Shown here: positions 1-9,024 of the stretch, piece by piece
Position numbering within the stretch: the first letter of the stretch is position 1
Layout of the letters: each line of letters starts with the position of its first letter
From: Roseateles chitinivorans
Lineage (GTDB): Bacteria > Pseudomonadota > Gammaproteobacteria > Burkholderiales > Burkholderiaceae_C
NCBI RefSeq assembly: GCF_002761755.1
Contig: NZ_PEOG01000047.1
Location: 1 to 46,283 of the forward strand
Length of the DNA: 46,283 nt
Direction: 5' to 3'
Notes under the pieces: model-generated
Database searches by the model: none
What the model saw: the letters and a program-made list of their open reading frames with translations, nothing else
Told to the model about the DNA's origin: nothing
Translations under genes and position numbers: made by a program

Positions 1-1
1 G

Positions 2-700
2 GTCCGCGGCGCCTCGGCCGGTCCGGCGCCGTCGACACGCCATGCGGCCGACGCGCGCCTGGCGGGCGGCGAGGTCGAGCCGCTCGACTGGCAGCAAGGA
101 TTGCGACTGTGGGGCAGCGTCACCGCGTGGCAACGCGGCCTGCGCCGCTTCGCCGAGGAACAGCGGGAAGGCGTCGCGCGGCTGCATCAGCTGACGCAGG
201 CGCGGCAGTGGATCGAATTGCGCGGGCTGGTGCACCGCTGGCGCGGCGTCGCCGGCAGCCTGGCGATGCCACGGCTGCTCGCCGCCGCGCAGCCGGTCGA
301 GACGGCGCTGCGGCTGGGGCGGGAAGATGACCTGATGGCGCTGGTCGACACCCTGGCGCTGACGCTCCAGGACACGCTCGACGCGGTGGCGGAACTGGAC
401 GGCCGGCCCTCGGGCTTCGCCGCGAGCGCGCCAATGCCGATGCCCGCCGATCCGCCGGCCGAAGCGGCCGCGCGCGACCTCCGGGGAAAGAAGCTGCTGG
501 TGGACCGCCTCGCGGCCGCGCTCAAGCGCAGCGAGCTCGACGACGAGTCGCTGGCCGCGCTGCGCCTGGCCTTCGGCGCGGAGGCGCTGGGGCCGCTGAC
601 GCGCGCGCTCGATGACTTCGACTTCGACGCCGCCTTGCTGCTGCTGCAGTCGCTGCGCACCCGGCTGAGCATGCCGAACGTCCCGGAGGAGCTGTCGTGA
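2..700 (+). CDS. Hybrid sensor histidine kinase, C-terminal part with Hpt domain (5' partial)
   Basis: The reading frame is open from base 2 without a stop, so this is the 3' end of a gene that begins before the window; the internal TTG at 101 is unlikely to be the true start. The visible 233 residues hold a histidine phosphotransfer (Hpt) helix bundle. The phospho-acceptor motif HRWRGVAGS has its His codon at 233-235 and fits the Hpt pattern HxxKGxxG with Arg for Lys. An Ala/Pro-rich linker and a second helical segment (from about base 480) follow and resemble the C-termini of BarA-like hybrid kinases. The stop overlaps the start of the next gene (GTGA), so the two are translationally coupled. 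The Hpt probably relays phosphate to the downstream receiver. The Hpt call is fairly firm; the rest of the kinase lies outside the window. Confidence 0.75.
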   Translation, partial: VRGASAGPAPSTRHAADARLAGGEVEPLDWQQGLRLWGSVTAWQRGLRRFAEEQREGVARLHQLTQARQWIELRGLVHRWRGVAGSLAMPRLLAAAQPVETALRLGREDDLMALVDTLALTLQDTLDAVAELDGRPSGFAASAPMPMPADPPAEAAARDLRGKKLLVDRLAAALKRSELDDESLAALRLAFGAEALGPLTRALDDFDFDAALLLLQSLRTRLSMPNVPEELS

Positions 701-1689
701 ACGCCGATCACCGGCCCAAGCTGCTGCTGGTCGACGACGAGCCGGCCAACCTGCAGGTGCTGCGGCATGTGCTGCAGGACGACTACCGGCTGCTGTTCGC
801 CCGCGACGGCCAGAAGGCCCTGGAGCTCGCGAGGAGCGAGGCGCCGCAGCTGATCCTGCTGGACATCATGATGCCGGGGCTCTCCGGGCTGGATGTCTGC
901 CGCGTGCTCAAGTCGCAGCCGGCGACCCGGCGCACGCCGGTGATCTTCGTCACCGCGCTGGCCGACACCAGCGACGAGACCGAGGGCTTCGAGGCGGGTG
1001 CCGTCGACTACATCGCCAAGCCGGTCAGCCCGCCGGTGGTGCGGGCGCGGGTGCGCACCCACCTGTCGCTGGTGCGCGCGGACGAACTGCGCGAGACCCG
1101 GCTGCAGATCGTGCAGCGCCTGGGCCGCGCGGCCGAATACAAGGACAACGAGACCGGCTGGCACGTCGTGCGGATGAGCCACTATGCCCAGCTGCTGGCG
1201 CTGGCGGCCGGCTGGACCGATCAGGACGCCGACGACCTGCTGCATGCGGCGCCGATGCATGACGTCGGCAAGCTCGGCATCCCGGACGCGATCCTGCAGA
1301 AGCCCGGCCCGCTGACCGAGGCGGAATGGATGGTGATGCGCCGCCATCCCGCCATCGGCGCCGAGATCCTGGGCGACCAGACGACCGGCCTGCTCGGCAT
1401 GGCGCGGCGCATCGCGCTGGCCCACCACGAGAAATGGGACGGCAGCGGCTATCCCGAGGGACTGGCCGGCGAATCGATTCCCCAGGACGCCCGCATCGTC
1501 GCGATCGCCGATGTCTTCGACGCGCTGACCAGCATCCGGCCCTACAAGCCGGCCTGGCCGGTCGAGCAGGCGGTCGCGCACCTGCGCGCGCAGGCCGGCC
1601 GGCACTTCGACCCCGCGCTGGTGGAGCTGTTCATCGGGGTGCTGCCGCAGGTGCTGGAGGTGCGGGACCGCTTCCTGGAGGAAGGCTAG
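697..1689 (+). CDS. Response regulator with HD-GYP c-di-GMP phosphodiesterase domain (RpfG-like)
   Basis: This is a 330-residue cytoplasmic response regulator expected to hydrolyse cyclic di-GMP when phosphorylated. The receiver domain (about 8-125) has the acidic pair D13/D14, phospho-acceptor D56 and the conserved Lys K108. The HD-GYP domain (about 140-320) carries the metal-binding HD at 188-189 followed by VGK, then HHE at 243-245 and the diagnostic GYP at 251-253. All key residues of an active HD-GYP enzyme can be seen. The start is GTG, overlapping the stop of the upstream Hpt-kinase gene by 4 bases, which makes that kinase the obvious partner, as in RpfC/RpfG systems. The domain calls are strong; the pairing is inferred from position. 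Confidence 0.92.
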   Translation: MNADHRPKLLLVDDEPANLQVLRHVLQDDYRLLFARDGQKALELARSEAPQLILLDIMMPGLSGLDVCRVLKSQPATRRTPVIFVTALADTSDETEGFEAGAVDYIAKPVSPPVVRARVRTHLSLVRADELRETRLQIVQRLGRAAEYKDNETGWHVVRMSHYAQLLALAAGWTDQDADDLLHAAPMHDVGKLGIPDAILQKPGPLTEAEWMVMRRHPAIGAEILGDQTTGLLGMARRIALAHHEKWDGSGYPEGLAGESIPQDARIVAIADVFDALTSIRPYKPAWPVEQAVAHLRAQAGRHFDPALVELFIGVLPQVLEVRDRFLEEG

Positions 1690-1826
1690 GCGGCCGCCAG
1701 CGCTTCCGGCCATCCACGGATCGGCGGTCGGGTTATGACCGCCCGCCAGATCGTGATGCTCGCATTCCCGCAACACCTGGCGTCCTACGCGCGCGGCCGC
1801 GTCGCGGACCGGAATAATCCGCGCCC

Positions 1827-3074
1827 ATGGTGCTGAACTTCATCTGGATCGGGTTCTTCCTGATCGGCTTCGCGGTCGCGCTGGCGCGGCTGTTCCAGGG
1901 CGACCTGACCATCTTCACCCAGGTGCTCACCGGCATCTTCGACACCGCCAAGACCGGCTTCGACATCTCGCTCGGCCTGGTCGGCGTCATGAGCCTGTGG
2001 CTGGGCCTGATGAAGGTCGGCGAGACCGCCGGCGTGATCCAGCTCTTCGCCCGCGCGATGGGACCGTTCTTCGCGAGGATCTTTCCCGAGGTGCCGCGCG
2101 GCCATCCGGCCGGCGGCTCGATGGTGATGAACTTCTCGGCCAACATGCTGGGGCTGGACAACGCCGCCACGCCGCTGGGCCTGAAGGCGATGAAGGAGTT
2201 GCAGGAGCTCAATCCGCACAAGGACACCGCCAGCAACGCGATGATCATGTTCCTGGTGCTGAACACCGCCGGCATCACGCTGATCCCGACCTCGGTGATC
2301 GCGATCCGCCAGGCGATGGCGGTGGACCAGGGCCTGGTCGGCTTCAACGCGGCCGACATCTTCCTGCCCACGCTGATCGCGACCTTCATCTCCTTCATGT
2401 CCGGCCTGGTCGCGGTGGCCTGGGTGCAGCGCATCAACCTGTTCAGCGCACCGGTGCTGGTGTTCGTCGGCGGCTTCATCGCGATCATGGCCGCCGTCTT
2501 CGGCTGGCTGCACAGCTATCCGCCGGAGCTGATGTCCAGGTACATCGGGCTGCTGGGCAGCGGCGTGATCCTGAGCATCATCGTGATGTTCATCGCGGTC
2601 GGCGCCTGGCGCCGCATCAACGTCTACGAGGCTTTCGTCGAAGGCGCCAAGGAAGGCTTCGGCGTCGCGGTCCAGATCATTCCCTACCTGATCGCGATCC
2701 TGGTGGCGATCTCCGTGTTCCGCACGACGGGCTGCATGGACTTCGTCGTCCAGGGCATCGCCGCGGGCGTGGCCGCGCTGGGCCTGCCGACCGATTTCGT
2801 GCCGGCGCTGCCGGTCGGGCTGATGAAGACGCTGTCGGGCAGCGGCGCGCGCGGCCTGATGGTGGACGTGCTCAAGACCTACGGCGTGGACAGCTTCGAA
2901 GGCAAGCTCGCCGCGATCATCCAGGGCTCGACCGAAACCACCTTCTACGTGCTGGCCGTCTACTTCGGCAGCGTCAACATCAAGAAGACGCGCTACGCGC
3001 TGAGCTGCGGCCTGCTCGCGGACGCGGTGGGCCTGGTCGGCGCGATCCTGGTGGGCTACTGGTTCTTCAAGTGA
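1827..3074 (+). CDS. Nucleoside-recognition (Gate) domain membrane protein, fused SpmA/SpmB type
   Basis: A 415-residue polytopic inner-membrane protein with two related halves. The N-terminal half carries the SpmA-like signature around NMLGLDNAATPLGLKAM. The C-terminal half resembles SpmB, with a PYLIAILVAISVFRTTG segment and a later QGSTETTFYVLAVYFG segment. In Bacillus these are separate spore-maturation proteins. In Gram-negative non-sporulators the fused form is common and its transport role is not settled; the Pfam Gate/nucleoside-recognition name is historical. The start is the ATG at 1827, 137 bp after the HD-GYP gene, and no strong Shine-Dalgarno is visible. It looks monocistronic and converges on the diguanylate cyclase gene ending at 3121. 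Confidence 0.85.
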   Translation: MVLNFIWIGFFLIGFAVALARLFQGDLTIFTQVLTGIFDTAKTGFDISLGLVGVMSLWLGLMKVGETAGVIQLFARAMGPFFARIFPEVPRGHPAGGSMVMNFSANMLGLDNAATPLGLKAMKELQELNPHKDTASNAMIMFLVLNTAGITLIPTSVIAIRQAMAVDQGLVGFNAADIFLPTLIATFISFMSGLVAVAWVQRINLFSAPVLVFVGGFIAIMAAVFGWLHSYPPELMSRYIGLLGSGVILSIIVMFIAVGAWRRINVYEAFVEGAKEGFGVAVQIIPYLIAILVAISVFRTTGCMDFVVQGIAAGVAALGLPTDFVPALPVGLMKTLSGSGARGLMVDVLKTYGVDSFEGKLAAIIQGSTETTFYVLAVYFGSVNIKKTRYALSCGLLADAVGLVGAILVGYWFFK

Positions 3075-3120
3075 GCGCCGTCAGCGCGGACCGCGACGGG
3101 CGCCGCGCGACCGCCGCGCC

Positions 3121-4254
3121 TCACGCCACCCGGTTGCGCCCGTTGGCCTTGGCGCGATAGAGCGCCTCGTCGGCGCGCGCGAGCAGCGCGTCCAGGCTGG
3201 TGTCCCCGGGCTGCGCCCATGCCAGGCCCAGGCTGGCCGTGCAGGGCGGGATGCCCGGCTCCGGCGCATGCGCGGCCAGTGCGACGCGCACGCGTTCGGC
3301 CGAGGCCCGCGCCGCCTCGGCATCGGTGGACGGCAGCAGGATCACGAACTCCTCGCCGCCATAACGACCGAGGCGGTCGTTCACCCGCAGTTCCCCGCGC
3401 ATCGCCGCCACCGCGCCGGCCAGCACGCGGTCGCCGGCCTGGTGGCCGTACCGGTCATTGACCTGCTTGAAGTGGTCGATGTCCAGCAGCACCAGCGACA
3501 CCGGCTGGCCATAGCGGCGCCAGCGGTCGAATTCCTCGCCGCCAGCCTGCAGCACCGCGCGGCGGGTCAGCGCACCGGTCAGCGCGTCGCGGGTGGCGAG
3601 CAGCTCGAACTCCTCCCGCACCCGCTCGCTGGCCATCAGCAGCACGCCCACGCTCAGCAGCAGCACGCTGAAGCAGTAGCTGGCGATGTAGCTGGTCTGC
3701 ACCGTCGTCGTCGCGAAGCGCGAGGACTGCGCCCCGTCCACCCAGAAGCTCGCCAGGCCGCGGCCGACCAGCACGATGGCCTGCAGCAGCAGCGTGCCCG
3801 CGATCAGGCGCGCCGCGAAGCCACGGCCGTCACGCAGGACCAGCCGCGCATGCGCCAGCACGCAGGCCGTCATCGTCCCGGTGAACACGACCATGCGCAC
3901 GCGGTAGTCCGGCCGGACCAGGAACCAGGTCAGCACCGCCAGGCTGAGCAGCGCGATTCCGCCCCACAGCCGCCAGGTCACCCGCCGGCCGAAGAAGCGC
4001 TGCGAGCCGAAATAGAACAGCCCGCAGCCGGCCAGCAGCAGCGCGTTGCCGGTCTGCGCGACGGCGAACTCGGGCCACCACCCCTGCAGCGCATAGACGC
4101 CGGCGGCCCCGGCGCAGGTCATCGGCGCCAGCGACCAGGGCAGCAGGCCCTGGATCGTCGGCGGGCAGTTGCGCCGCACGCCGAGCAGCACCGCCCCCAG
4201 GACCGCCGCCATCAGCGCGGTCATGACGGTGATCGAGCGGGGATCGAGCTGCAT
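3121..4254 (-). CDS. Membrane-bound diguanylate cyclase (GGDEF domain)
   Basis: This is a predicted 377-residue enzyme making cyclic di-GMP from two GTP. The N-terminal 200 or so residues form several hydrophobic helices, a MASE-like membrane sensor of unassigned type. A short helical linker leads into the GGDEF domain (about 215-377). The active-site loop is intact GGEEF at 299-303, with a product-inhibition site RVND exactly five residues upstream, so both catalysis and feedback inhibition are expected. I chose the ATG at 4254; an in-frame TTG at 4305 would add 17 residues with no sign of coding. The gene converges with the SpmAB-like gene and lies 78 bp downstream of the LytTR regulator on the same strand, so it may be read from the same transcript. 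Confidence 0.9.
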   Translation of the reverse strand: MQLDPRSITVMTALMAAVLGAVLLGVRRNCPPTIQGLLPWSLAPMTCAGAAGVYALQGWWPEFAVAQTGNALLLAGCGLFYFGSQRFFGRRVTWRLWGGIALLSLAVLTWFLVRPDYRVRMVVFTGTMTACVLAHARLVLRDGRGFAARLIAGTLLLQAIVLVGRGLASFWVDGAQSSRFATTTVQTSYIASYCFSVLLLSVGVLLMASERVREEFELLATRDALTGALTRRAVLQAGGEEFDRWRRYGQPVSLVLLDIDHFKQVNDRYGHQAGDRVLAGAVAAMRGELRVNDRLGRYGGEEFVILLPSTDAEAARASAERVRVALAAHAPEPGIPPCTASLGLAWAQPGDTSLDALLARADEALYRAKANGRNRVA

Positions 4255-4332
4255 GAGGCCGGCAGTGTAGGCGGCGCCGATGACGGGCAAGCGGCCGTCG
4301 CTCAATCACGGGCGCGATGAGCGCCCCGCGGC

Positions 4333-5118
4333 TCACATCGATCGGAACAGGTGGACGTAGGCCCGGCTGACCGGCAGCTCGCTCGCATGGCCGCGCAGGC
4401 GGACGAACAAGCGGCTGAGTTCGTCGCGCCGGGTGCCGGCGACGTGATCCAGGTTGACGATGGTCGAGCGATGCACCTGCCAGAAGCGCTCGCCGTCCAG
4501 CTGCGCGACCAGCTCGTGGATCGGCGTGCGGATCAGGTACTCGGCCTCGGCGGTCTGGACGCAGGTGTACTTGTCGTCGGCGCGGAAGAACAGCACCTCG
4601 TCGACGCAGACCTGGTGCATCAACTCGCCCTGCGTCGCGCGGACCCAGCGCAAGGGCCCGGCGGGCCGGGCCGCGCCGCCCGCCGGCGCCTGCAGCGTCC
4701 GAAGCGCCGCCAGCAGTCGCGCATCGAGCTCCGCGCCGCTGCCGCCCTCCGGCTTCGCCAACGCGCGCCGGATGCGCTCGACCGTGCGACCCAGCCGCTC
4801 CGGCTCCACCGGCTTGAGCACGTAGTCGATCGCTTCCTGCTCGAAGGCCTGCACCGCGTACTGGTCATAGGCGGTGACGAAGACCACGCGCGTCGTGCCC
4901 TCGATGCCCTCGGCCACCTCCAGGCCGGTCAGGCCCGGCATCTGGATGTCGAGGAAGGCCAGGTCCGGCCGCAATGCGGCGATCCGCTCGGCCGCTTCCG
5001 AGCCGTTGCGGGCAACGTGGACGATGTTCAGCTCGGGCCAGACGGCGGCCAGCTGCGCGGCGAGCGCGCGGGCCAGGTGGGGTTCGTCGTCGGCGATCAG
5101 CGCGGTGGGTGCGGTCAT
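4333..5118 (-). CDS. LytTR-family response regulator
   Basis: This 261-residue transcription factor has a receiver domain (about 5-120) with acidic pair D10/D11, phospho-acceptor D57 and a YVLKPVE motif holding the conserved Lys. A roughly 40-residue linker leads to a LytTR DNA-binding domain (about 160-261), recognisable by the FFRADDKYTCV and FWQVHRSTIVNLD segments. It belongs to the AlgR/LytR group, which usually binds direct-repeat operators upstream of envelope, biofilm or competence genes. The cognate kinase gene lies immediately upstream on the same strand, 121 bp away. No convincing Shine-Dalgarno precedes the ATG. The target genes cannot be told from sequence. Confidence 0.92.
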   Translation of the reverse strand: MTAPTALIADDEPHLARALAAQLAAVWPELNIVHVARNGSEAAERIAALRPDLAFLDIQMPGLTGLEVAEGIEGTTRVVFVTAYDQYAVQAFEQEAIDYVLKPVEPERLGRTVERIRRALAKPEGGSGAELDARLLAALRTLQAPAGGAARPAGPLRWVRATQGELMHQVCVDEVLFFRADDKYTCVQTAEAEYLIRTPIHELVAQLDGERFWQVHRSTIVNLDHVAGTRRDELSRLFVRLRGHASELPVSRAYVHLFRSM

Positions 5119-5239
5119 GGTCGGAAAGGCAATTGGCAGAGCGAAGGAAGGGCGAAAGCAGAGGCAGGCAAGCAGGCGAGAAAGGCAGCTCGGAGATTGC
5201 CGGACGGTATTGGGTGCAGAGGCGGCGCCGTGCTGGCGT

Positions 5240-6379
5240 TCAGACGTCCAGCGGCACGCGCAGCGTCACCAGGCAACCGGGATCGGCGGCGACCAGGCTC
5301 AGCGAAGCGCGATCGCCGTAATGGGTCATCAGCCGCTCGCGCAGGTTGGACAAGGCGATGCCGTTGCCCGCGCGGCGCGAAGCGCCCGGTCCGACGCCGT
5401 CGTCCCGCACCTCGATGACCAGGAAGGCGGCATGCAGCGCCGCATCGACGCGCACCGTGCCGCCGTCGATCTTGGGCTCCAGGCCGTGGTGCACCGCGTT
5501 CTCGACCAGCGGCTGCAGCAGCATCGGCGGCAGCATCACCGCGCGGGCCTCGGGCGTGGCCTGGATCTCGAAGCGCAGCCGGTCCTCCATGCGGGTGCGC
5601 AGCACCGTCAGGTAGGCCTCGGCCAGCGCGAGCTCGTCGTCCAGCGGACCGGTCTCGCGCCGCAGGCCGCCAAGCGAGGCGCGCAGGTAGGCGGTGAAGG
5701 CGCCCAGCATGTCCTTGGCCTTGGCCGCGTCGTAATCGATCAGCGAGTGGACGTTGGCCAGCGTGTTGAACAGGAAGTGCGGCTCGATCTGTCCCTGCAG
5801 CAGGCGCAGCTGGGCCTCGGTGGCGCGGCGCTCGGCCTTGAGCTGCCGGTTCTTCGACGCGAACCAGTGATGCAGCACGAAGGTGATGCCCAGCGACAGC
5901 GCCGAGGTGATGCCCAGGACCTTGCCGCCCTGCGACCAGTCCAGCCGGACCCACGAGGTCAGCCCCGCGAGCCACATGCCGGGCAGCCAGCCGATCACGG
6001 TGCCGAGGATGGGGATGCCGGAGAAGAACAGCGTCCGGCGCCAGTCGCTCCACTGGCGGATGCGGGCGCGGCCGCCCAGGCGCGGCGTCAGGATCGCGAA
6101 CAGGATCTGGATGACCACGCCGATCGTGAGGCAGACCGTCAGGTTCTTGCCGTACCACCATCCCCACTGGCGCAGGTCGAACCAGTTGAGATACCGGTAG
6201 TTCATGACGAACCCCAGCAACGTGAAGCCGGCCGCCAGCGCGGCGCAGAAGACCAGGGTCCAGATCCATTGCATCCATGCGGGACCGCTGGGCTGGACCT
6301 CGTTGCTGATCCAGGCGTGCCAGGAGGCACGCAGGCGACGGGCATCGCGCCAGAGCGGTCGGGACGGGGCGGAAGTCAT
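5240..6379 (-). CDS. LytS/YehU-type sensor histidine kinase
   Basis: This is a predicted 379-residue membrane kinase. Four or so hydrophobic segments lie between about 35 and 170. A His_kinase (PF06580-type) box follows, with phospho-acceptor H201 inside QIEPHFLFNTL, then a HATPase domain with N box ENAVHHGLEP and the G-box segments VRDDGVGPG and NGIALSNLRERL. The signature is that of the LytS/AlgZ family, which partners LytTR regulators, and such a regulator is encoded directly downstream. I chose the ATG at 6379; the frame stays open to 6547 but the extra 56 residues look non-coding. The gene is divergent from the YCII/ECF module, with a 179-bp shared upstream region. Confidence 0.92.
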   Translation of the reverse strand: MTSAPSRPLWRDARRLRASWHAWISNEVQPSGPAWMQWIWTLVFCAALAAGFTLLGFVMNYRYLNWFDLRQWGWWYGKNLTVCLTIGVVIQILFAILTPRLGGRARIRQWSDWRRTLFFSGIPILGTVIGWLPGMWLAGLTSWVRLDWSQGGKVLGITSALSLGITFVLHHWFASKNRQLKAERRATEAQLRLLQGQIEPHFLFNTLANVHSLIDYDAAKAKDMLGAFTAYLRASLGGLRRETGPLDDELALAEAYLTVLRTRMEDRLRFEIQATPEARAVMLPPMLLQPLVENAVHHGLEPKIDGGTVRVDAALHAAFLVIEVRDDGVGPGASRRAGNGIALSNLRERLMTHYGDRASLSLVAADPGCLVTLRVPLDV

Positions 6380-6558
6380 GGGGCGCAGTGTAGGAAGCGG
6401 TCGACGGCCAGCCGCCCGGGGAAACGACGGATCGACAGCCGGCCGGACGGATCGACGGCCGATGCCCCTGACCTTCGGCTGGACATCCGGTCCATGGTGT
6501 CCAATAGCCCGCTGATTCGCCTCCCCGGCATTTCGCCCGCATCCCAACGGAGACCCGC

Positions 6559-6924
6559 ATGAGCTACATCCTGCTGATCAACGAACCTGTCGGCCAACGC
6601 GAGGCGCGCACGCCGGAAGAGGGCCGCGAGGCCTATGCCCGCATGACCGCCTTCGCCGGCCAGCTGCAGGCGCAGGGCCTGCTGCAGGCGGCGCAGTCGC
6701 TGCAATCGGTCAACGGCGCCACCCGCGTCGCCAGGCGCGATGGCCGCATGACGACGGTCGACGGCCCCTTCGCCGAGGCCAAGGAGATGGTCGGTGGCTT
6801 CTTCTGGCTGAACGTGAAGACCCGCGAGGAGGCGCTCGCCATCGCTCGCGAGTGCCCGGCGGCCGAATGGTGCACGGTGGAAGTGCGCTCGCTGGTGCCC
6901 TGCTACGAGGAATCGAAGGCCTGA
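6559..6924 (+). CDS. YCII-related (DGPF) domain protein
   Basis: A 121-residue single-domain protein of the YCII/DGPF fold, recognised by the motif DGPFAEAKEMVGGFFW in the second half. Members are dimeric ferredoxin-like proteins, some with dechlorinase-like activity, but most have no known reaction. Genes of this type are the standard partners of ECF42 sigma factors, and such a sigma gene lies 700 bp downstream on the same strand. The start ATG has a fair Shine-Dalgarno (ACGGAGA) about 8 bases upstream. It is probably the first gene of the module and may be one of the sigma factor's own targets. Confidence 0.88.
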   Translation: MSYILLINEPVGQREARTPEEGREAYARMTAFAGQLQAQGLLQAAQSLQSVNGATRVARRDGRMTTVDGPFAEAKEMVGGFFWLNVKTREEALAIARECPAAEWCTVEVRSLVPCYEESKA

Positions 6925-7132
6925 GGCCTCGTCGGCCCGTCCGCTTCCGGACCGGTCGCCCCCGCTTTTTTTCGCTGATCGCGTCCGGGCCTGTCGAAAC
7001 CGACGGGCCTGGGCCGTCGTGCCAGTGTGGACGCTCCGGAGGGACCGGAGCGCCGCCATCCGGAGGGCACGATGCGACCGCTTCCTCATCCGCTCGGGCT
7101 CGCCCCCTTCACCTCCCTTCAGGAGTGCCGCC

Positions 7133-7543
7133 ATGCGCCACAAGCAAATCTTCGTGAACCTGCCCGTCAAGGACGTCGAGCGCAGCAAGCGCTTCTACAG
7201 CGCGATGGGCTACGAATTCAACCCGCAGTTCTCCAACGAGCAGGCGCTGTCGATGGTCATCTCGGACGACATCTACGCGATGCTGCTGGTCGAGGAGTTC
7301 TTCCAGACCTTCACGCCGCGCAAGATCTCGGACGCGCACACCACGACCGAGGTCCTGACCTGCCTGTCCTGCGACAGCAAGGCGCAGGTGGACGAGCTGA
7401 TCGCCAAGGCCAGGGCCGCTGGCGGCACCGTGCCGCGCGAGCCGCAGGACATGGGCTTCATGTACTCCCAGGCCTATGCCGACCCGGATGGACACATCTG
7501 GGAGCTGATGTACATGGACATCACCCAGTTCCCGGGCGCCTGA
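7133..7543 (+). CDS. VOC-family protein (glyoxalase/bleomycin-resistance fold)
   Basis: This 136-residue protein belongs to the vicinal-oxygen-chelate superfamily. It has paired beta-alpha-beta-beta-beta halves, starting FVNLPVKDVERSKRFY and ending in the typical DPDGHIWELMYMD with the metal-ligand Glu of the C-terminal half. The reaction is unknown; this subgroup is usually annotated as a lactoylglutathione lyase-like or extradiol dioxygenase-like protein. The start is fixed by AGGAG at 7121-7125, before the ATG at 7133; the frame is open further upstream, but that part is Arg/Pro-rich and not coding-like. The 208-bp gap from the YCII gene contains a small hairpin and a run of seven T at 6966-6972, so the genes may not be fully co-transcribed. 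It lies 78 bp before the ECF sigma gene. Confidence 0.85.
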   Translation: MRHKQIFVNLPVKDVERSKRFYSAMGYEFNPQFSNEQALSMVISDDIYAMLLVEEFFQTFTPRKISDAHTTTEVLTCLSCDSKAQVDELIAKARAAGGTVPREPQDMGFMYSQAYADPDGHIWELMYMDITQFPGA

Positions 7544-7621
7544 GTCCCGGCGGGCACTGCCCGACCCCACACGCGGCATGCGGAGCGGCATCCCCGCCGC
7601 CCAGGCCGTACGATCGCGCGC

Positions 7622-8914
7622 ATGACCGACGAGACCCATCGCGCGATCACCACCGTCTGGCGGCAGGAGTCCGCCAAGATCATCGGTGCCCTGTCACGGC
7701 TGACCCGCGACGTGCCGCTGGCCGAGGAGCTGGCGCAGGACGCGCTGGTCGCCGCGCTGGAGACCTGGCCGCGGCAAGGCCTGCCCGACAAGCCGGCGGC
7801 CTGGTTGATGACCACCGCCAAGCACCGGGCGCTGGACCGGCTTCGCCATGTGAAGCTGAGCGGCGACAAGCTGGAGCAGCTGGGGCATGAGCTCGATGCG
7901 CGCGAGGCGATGATCGTGCCCGACTTCGTCGACGACCTGGATGACGAGCGCGCCGCGCGCGAGATCGGCGACGACGTGCTGCGGCTGATGTTCTGCGCCT
8001 GCCACCCGGTGCTGGGGCTGGAGGCGCGGGTGGCGCTGACGCTGAAGATGGTGGCCGGCCTGACGACCGGCGAGATCGCTCGCGCCTACCTGCAGTCGGA
8101 GCCCACGGTGGCACAGCGGCTGGTCCGCGCCAAGCGCACCCTGGGCGAGGCGAACGTGCCCTTCGAGCTGCCGCGCGGCGAGGCCTTGACCGGCCGATTG
8201 ACGGCGGTGCTGGAGGTGCTCTACCTGATCTTCAACGAGGGCTATGCGGCCACCAGCGGCGAGCGCTGGATCCGGCAGGACCTCTGCGACGAGGCGCTGC
8301 GGCTGGCGCGGATGCTGGTGCGGCTGGCGCCGCGCGAGGGCGAGGTCCATGGGCTGCTGGCCTTGATGGAACTGCAGGCCTCGCGGGCTTCGGCGCGGGT
8401 CGATGCGCAGGGGCAGCCGGTGCTGCTGCTGGAGCAGGACCGGTCGACCTGGGACCAGGGATCGATCGAGCGCGGCCTGGCGGCGCTGGCGACCGCCGAG
8501 CGCTTGGCCGCCGAGGCGGATGACGGCGAGGGTCCGGGCCCCTATGCGCTGCAGGCGGCGATAGCGGCCTGCCATGCGCGGGCCCGGCGCGCCGAGGACA
8601 CCGACTGGCCGCGCATCGCCGCGCTCTACGAGGTGCTAGCGATCCGGCAGCCGTCGCCCGTGGTGGAACTGAACCGGGCGGTGGCGCTGTCGATGGCCTT
8701 CGGGCCGGCGGTCGGCCTGGAGATCGTCGACCGGCTGATGGAGGAGCCGGCGCTGAAGCAGTACCCGTGGCTGCCGAGCGTGCGTGCGGATCTGCTCGCC
8801 AAGCTGGGACGCAATGCCGAAGCGAAAGAGGAATTCGAGCGCGCCGCCGCGATGACCGCCAATGCGCGGGAGCGGGAGCTGCTGCTCAGGCGGGCGCGGG
8901 AGCAGGGGCACTGA
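7622..8914 (+). CDS. ECF42-type RNA polymerase sigma factor with C-terminal TPR-like extension
   Basis: This 430-residue protein is far longer than a classic ECF sigma factor (about 180-200). Residues 1-90 hold region sigma2 with the AWLMTTAKHRALDRLR segment. Residues 130-185 form sigma4 (ALTLKMVAGLTTGEIARAYL and TVAQRLVRAKRTL). From about 190 to 430 comes the SigI/DUF6596-like helical extension with FNEGYAATSGERWIRQDLCDEA and TPR-like repeats. This architecture, next to a DGPF/YCII gene, is that of group ECF42, in which the C-terminal extension replaces an anti-sigma factor in controlling activity. No anti-sigma gene is present here, which fits. The start is the ATG at 7622, without a clear Shine-Dalgarno. 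Confidence 0.9.
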   Translation: MTDETHRAITTVWRQESAKIIGALSRLTRDVPLAEELAQDALVAALETWPRQGLPDKPAAWLMTTAKHRALDRLRHVKLSGDKLEQLGHELDAREAMIVPDFVDDLDDERAAREIGDDVLRLMFCACHPVLGLEARVALTLKMVAGLTTGEIARAYLQSEPTVAQRLVRAKRTLGEANVPFELPRGEALTGRLTAVLEVLYLIFNEGYAATSGERWIRQDLCDEALRLARMLVRLAPREGEVHGLLALMELQASRASARVDAQGQPVLLLEQDRSTWDQGSIERGLAALATAERLAAEADDGEGPGPYALQAAIAACHARARRAEDTDWPRIAALYEVLAIRQPSPVVELNRAVALSMAFGPAVGLEIVDRLMEEPALKQYPWLPSVRADLLAKLGRNAEAKEEFERAAAMTANARERELLLRRAREQGH

Positions 8915-8925
8915 AGACCCGCAGG

Positions 8926-9024
8926 TCAGAACAGCCGCACGCCGACGCGCTCCGCCGCGGCGATCAGGCGTGCTGGCAAGTCCAATGGTGGGGCGCCCTC
9001 GTCCGACGTAACGATCCATTTTCG
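8926..9024 (-). pseudogene. Possible remnant of a regulator C-terminus (DeoR-like), very short
   Basis: The 244-bp gap between the convergent sigma-factor and TPR-GGDEF genes has a minus-strand frame whose last 30 or so codons look coding: KWIVTSDEGAPP, a spacer, then a helix and ERVGVRLF before a stop at 8926-8928. It resembles the last strand-helix-strand of DeoR-family sugar-phosphate regulators. Upstream codons lose any recognisable pattern and a stop appears at 9091, so no complete gene is present. The resemblance is short and may be chance. Confidence 0.22.
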
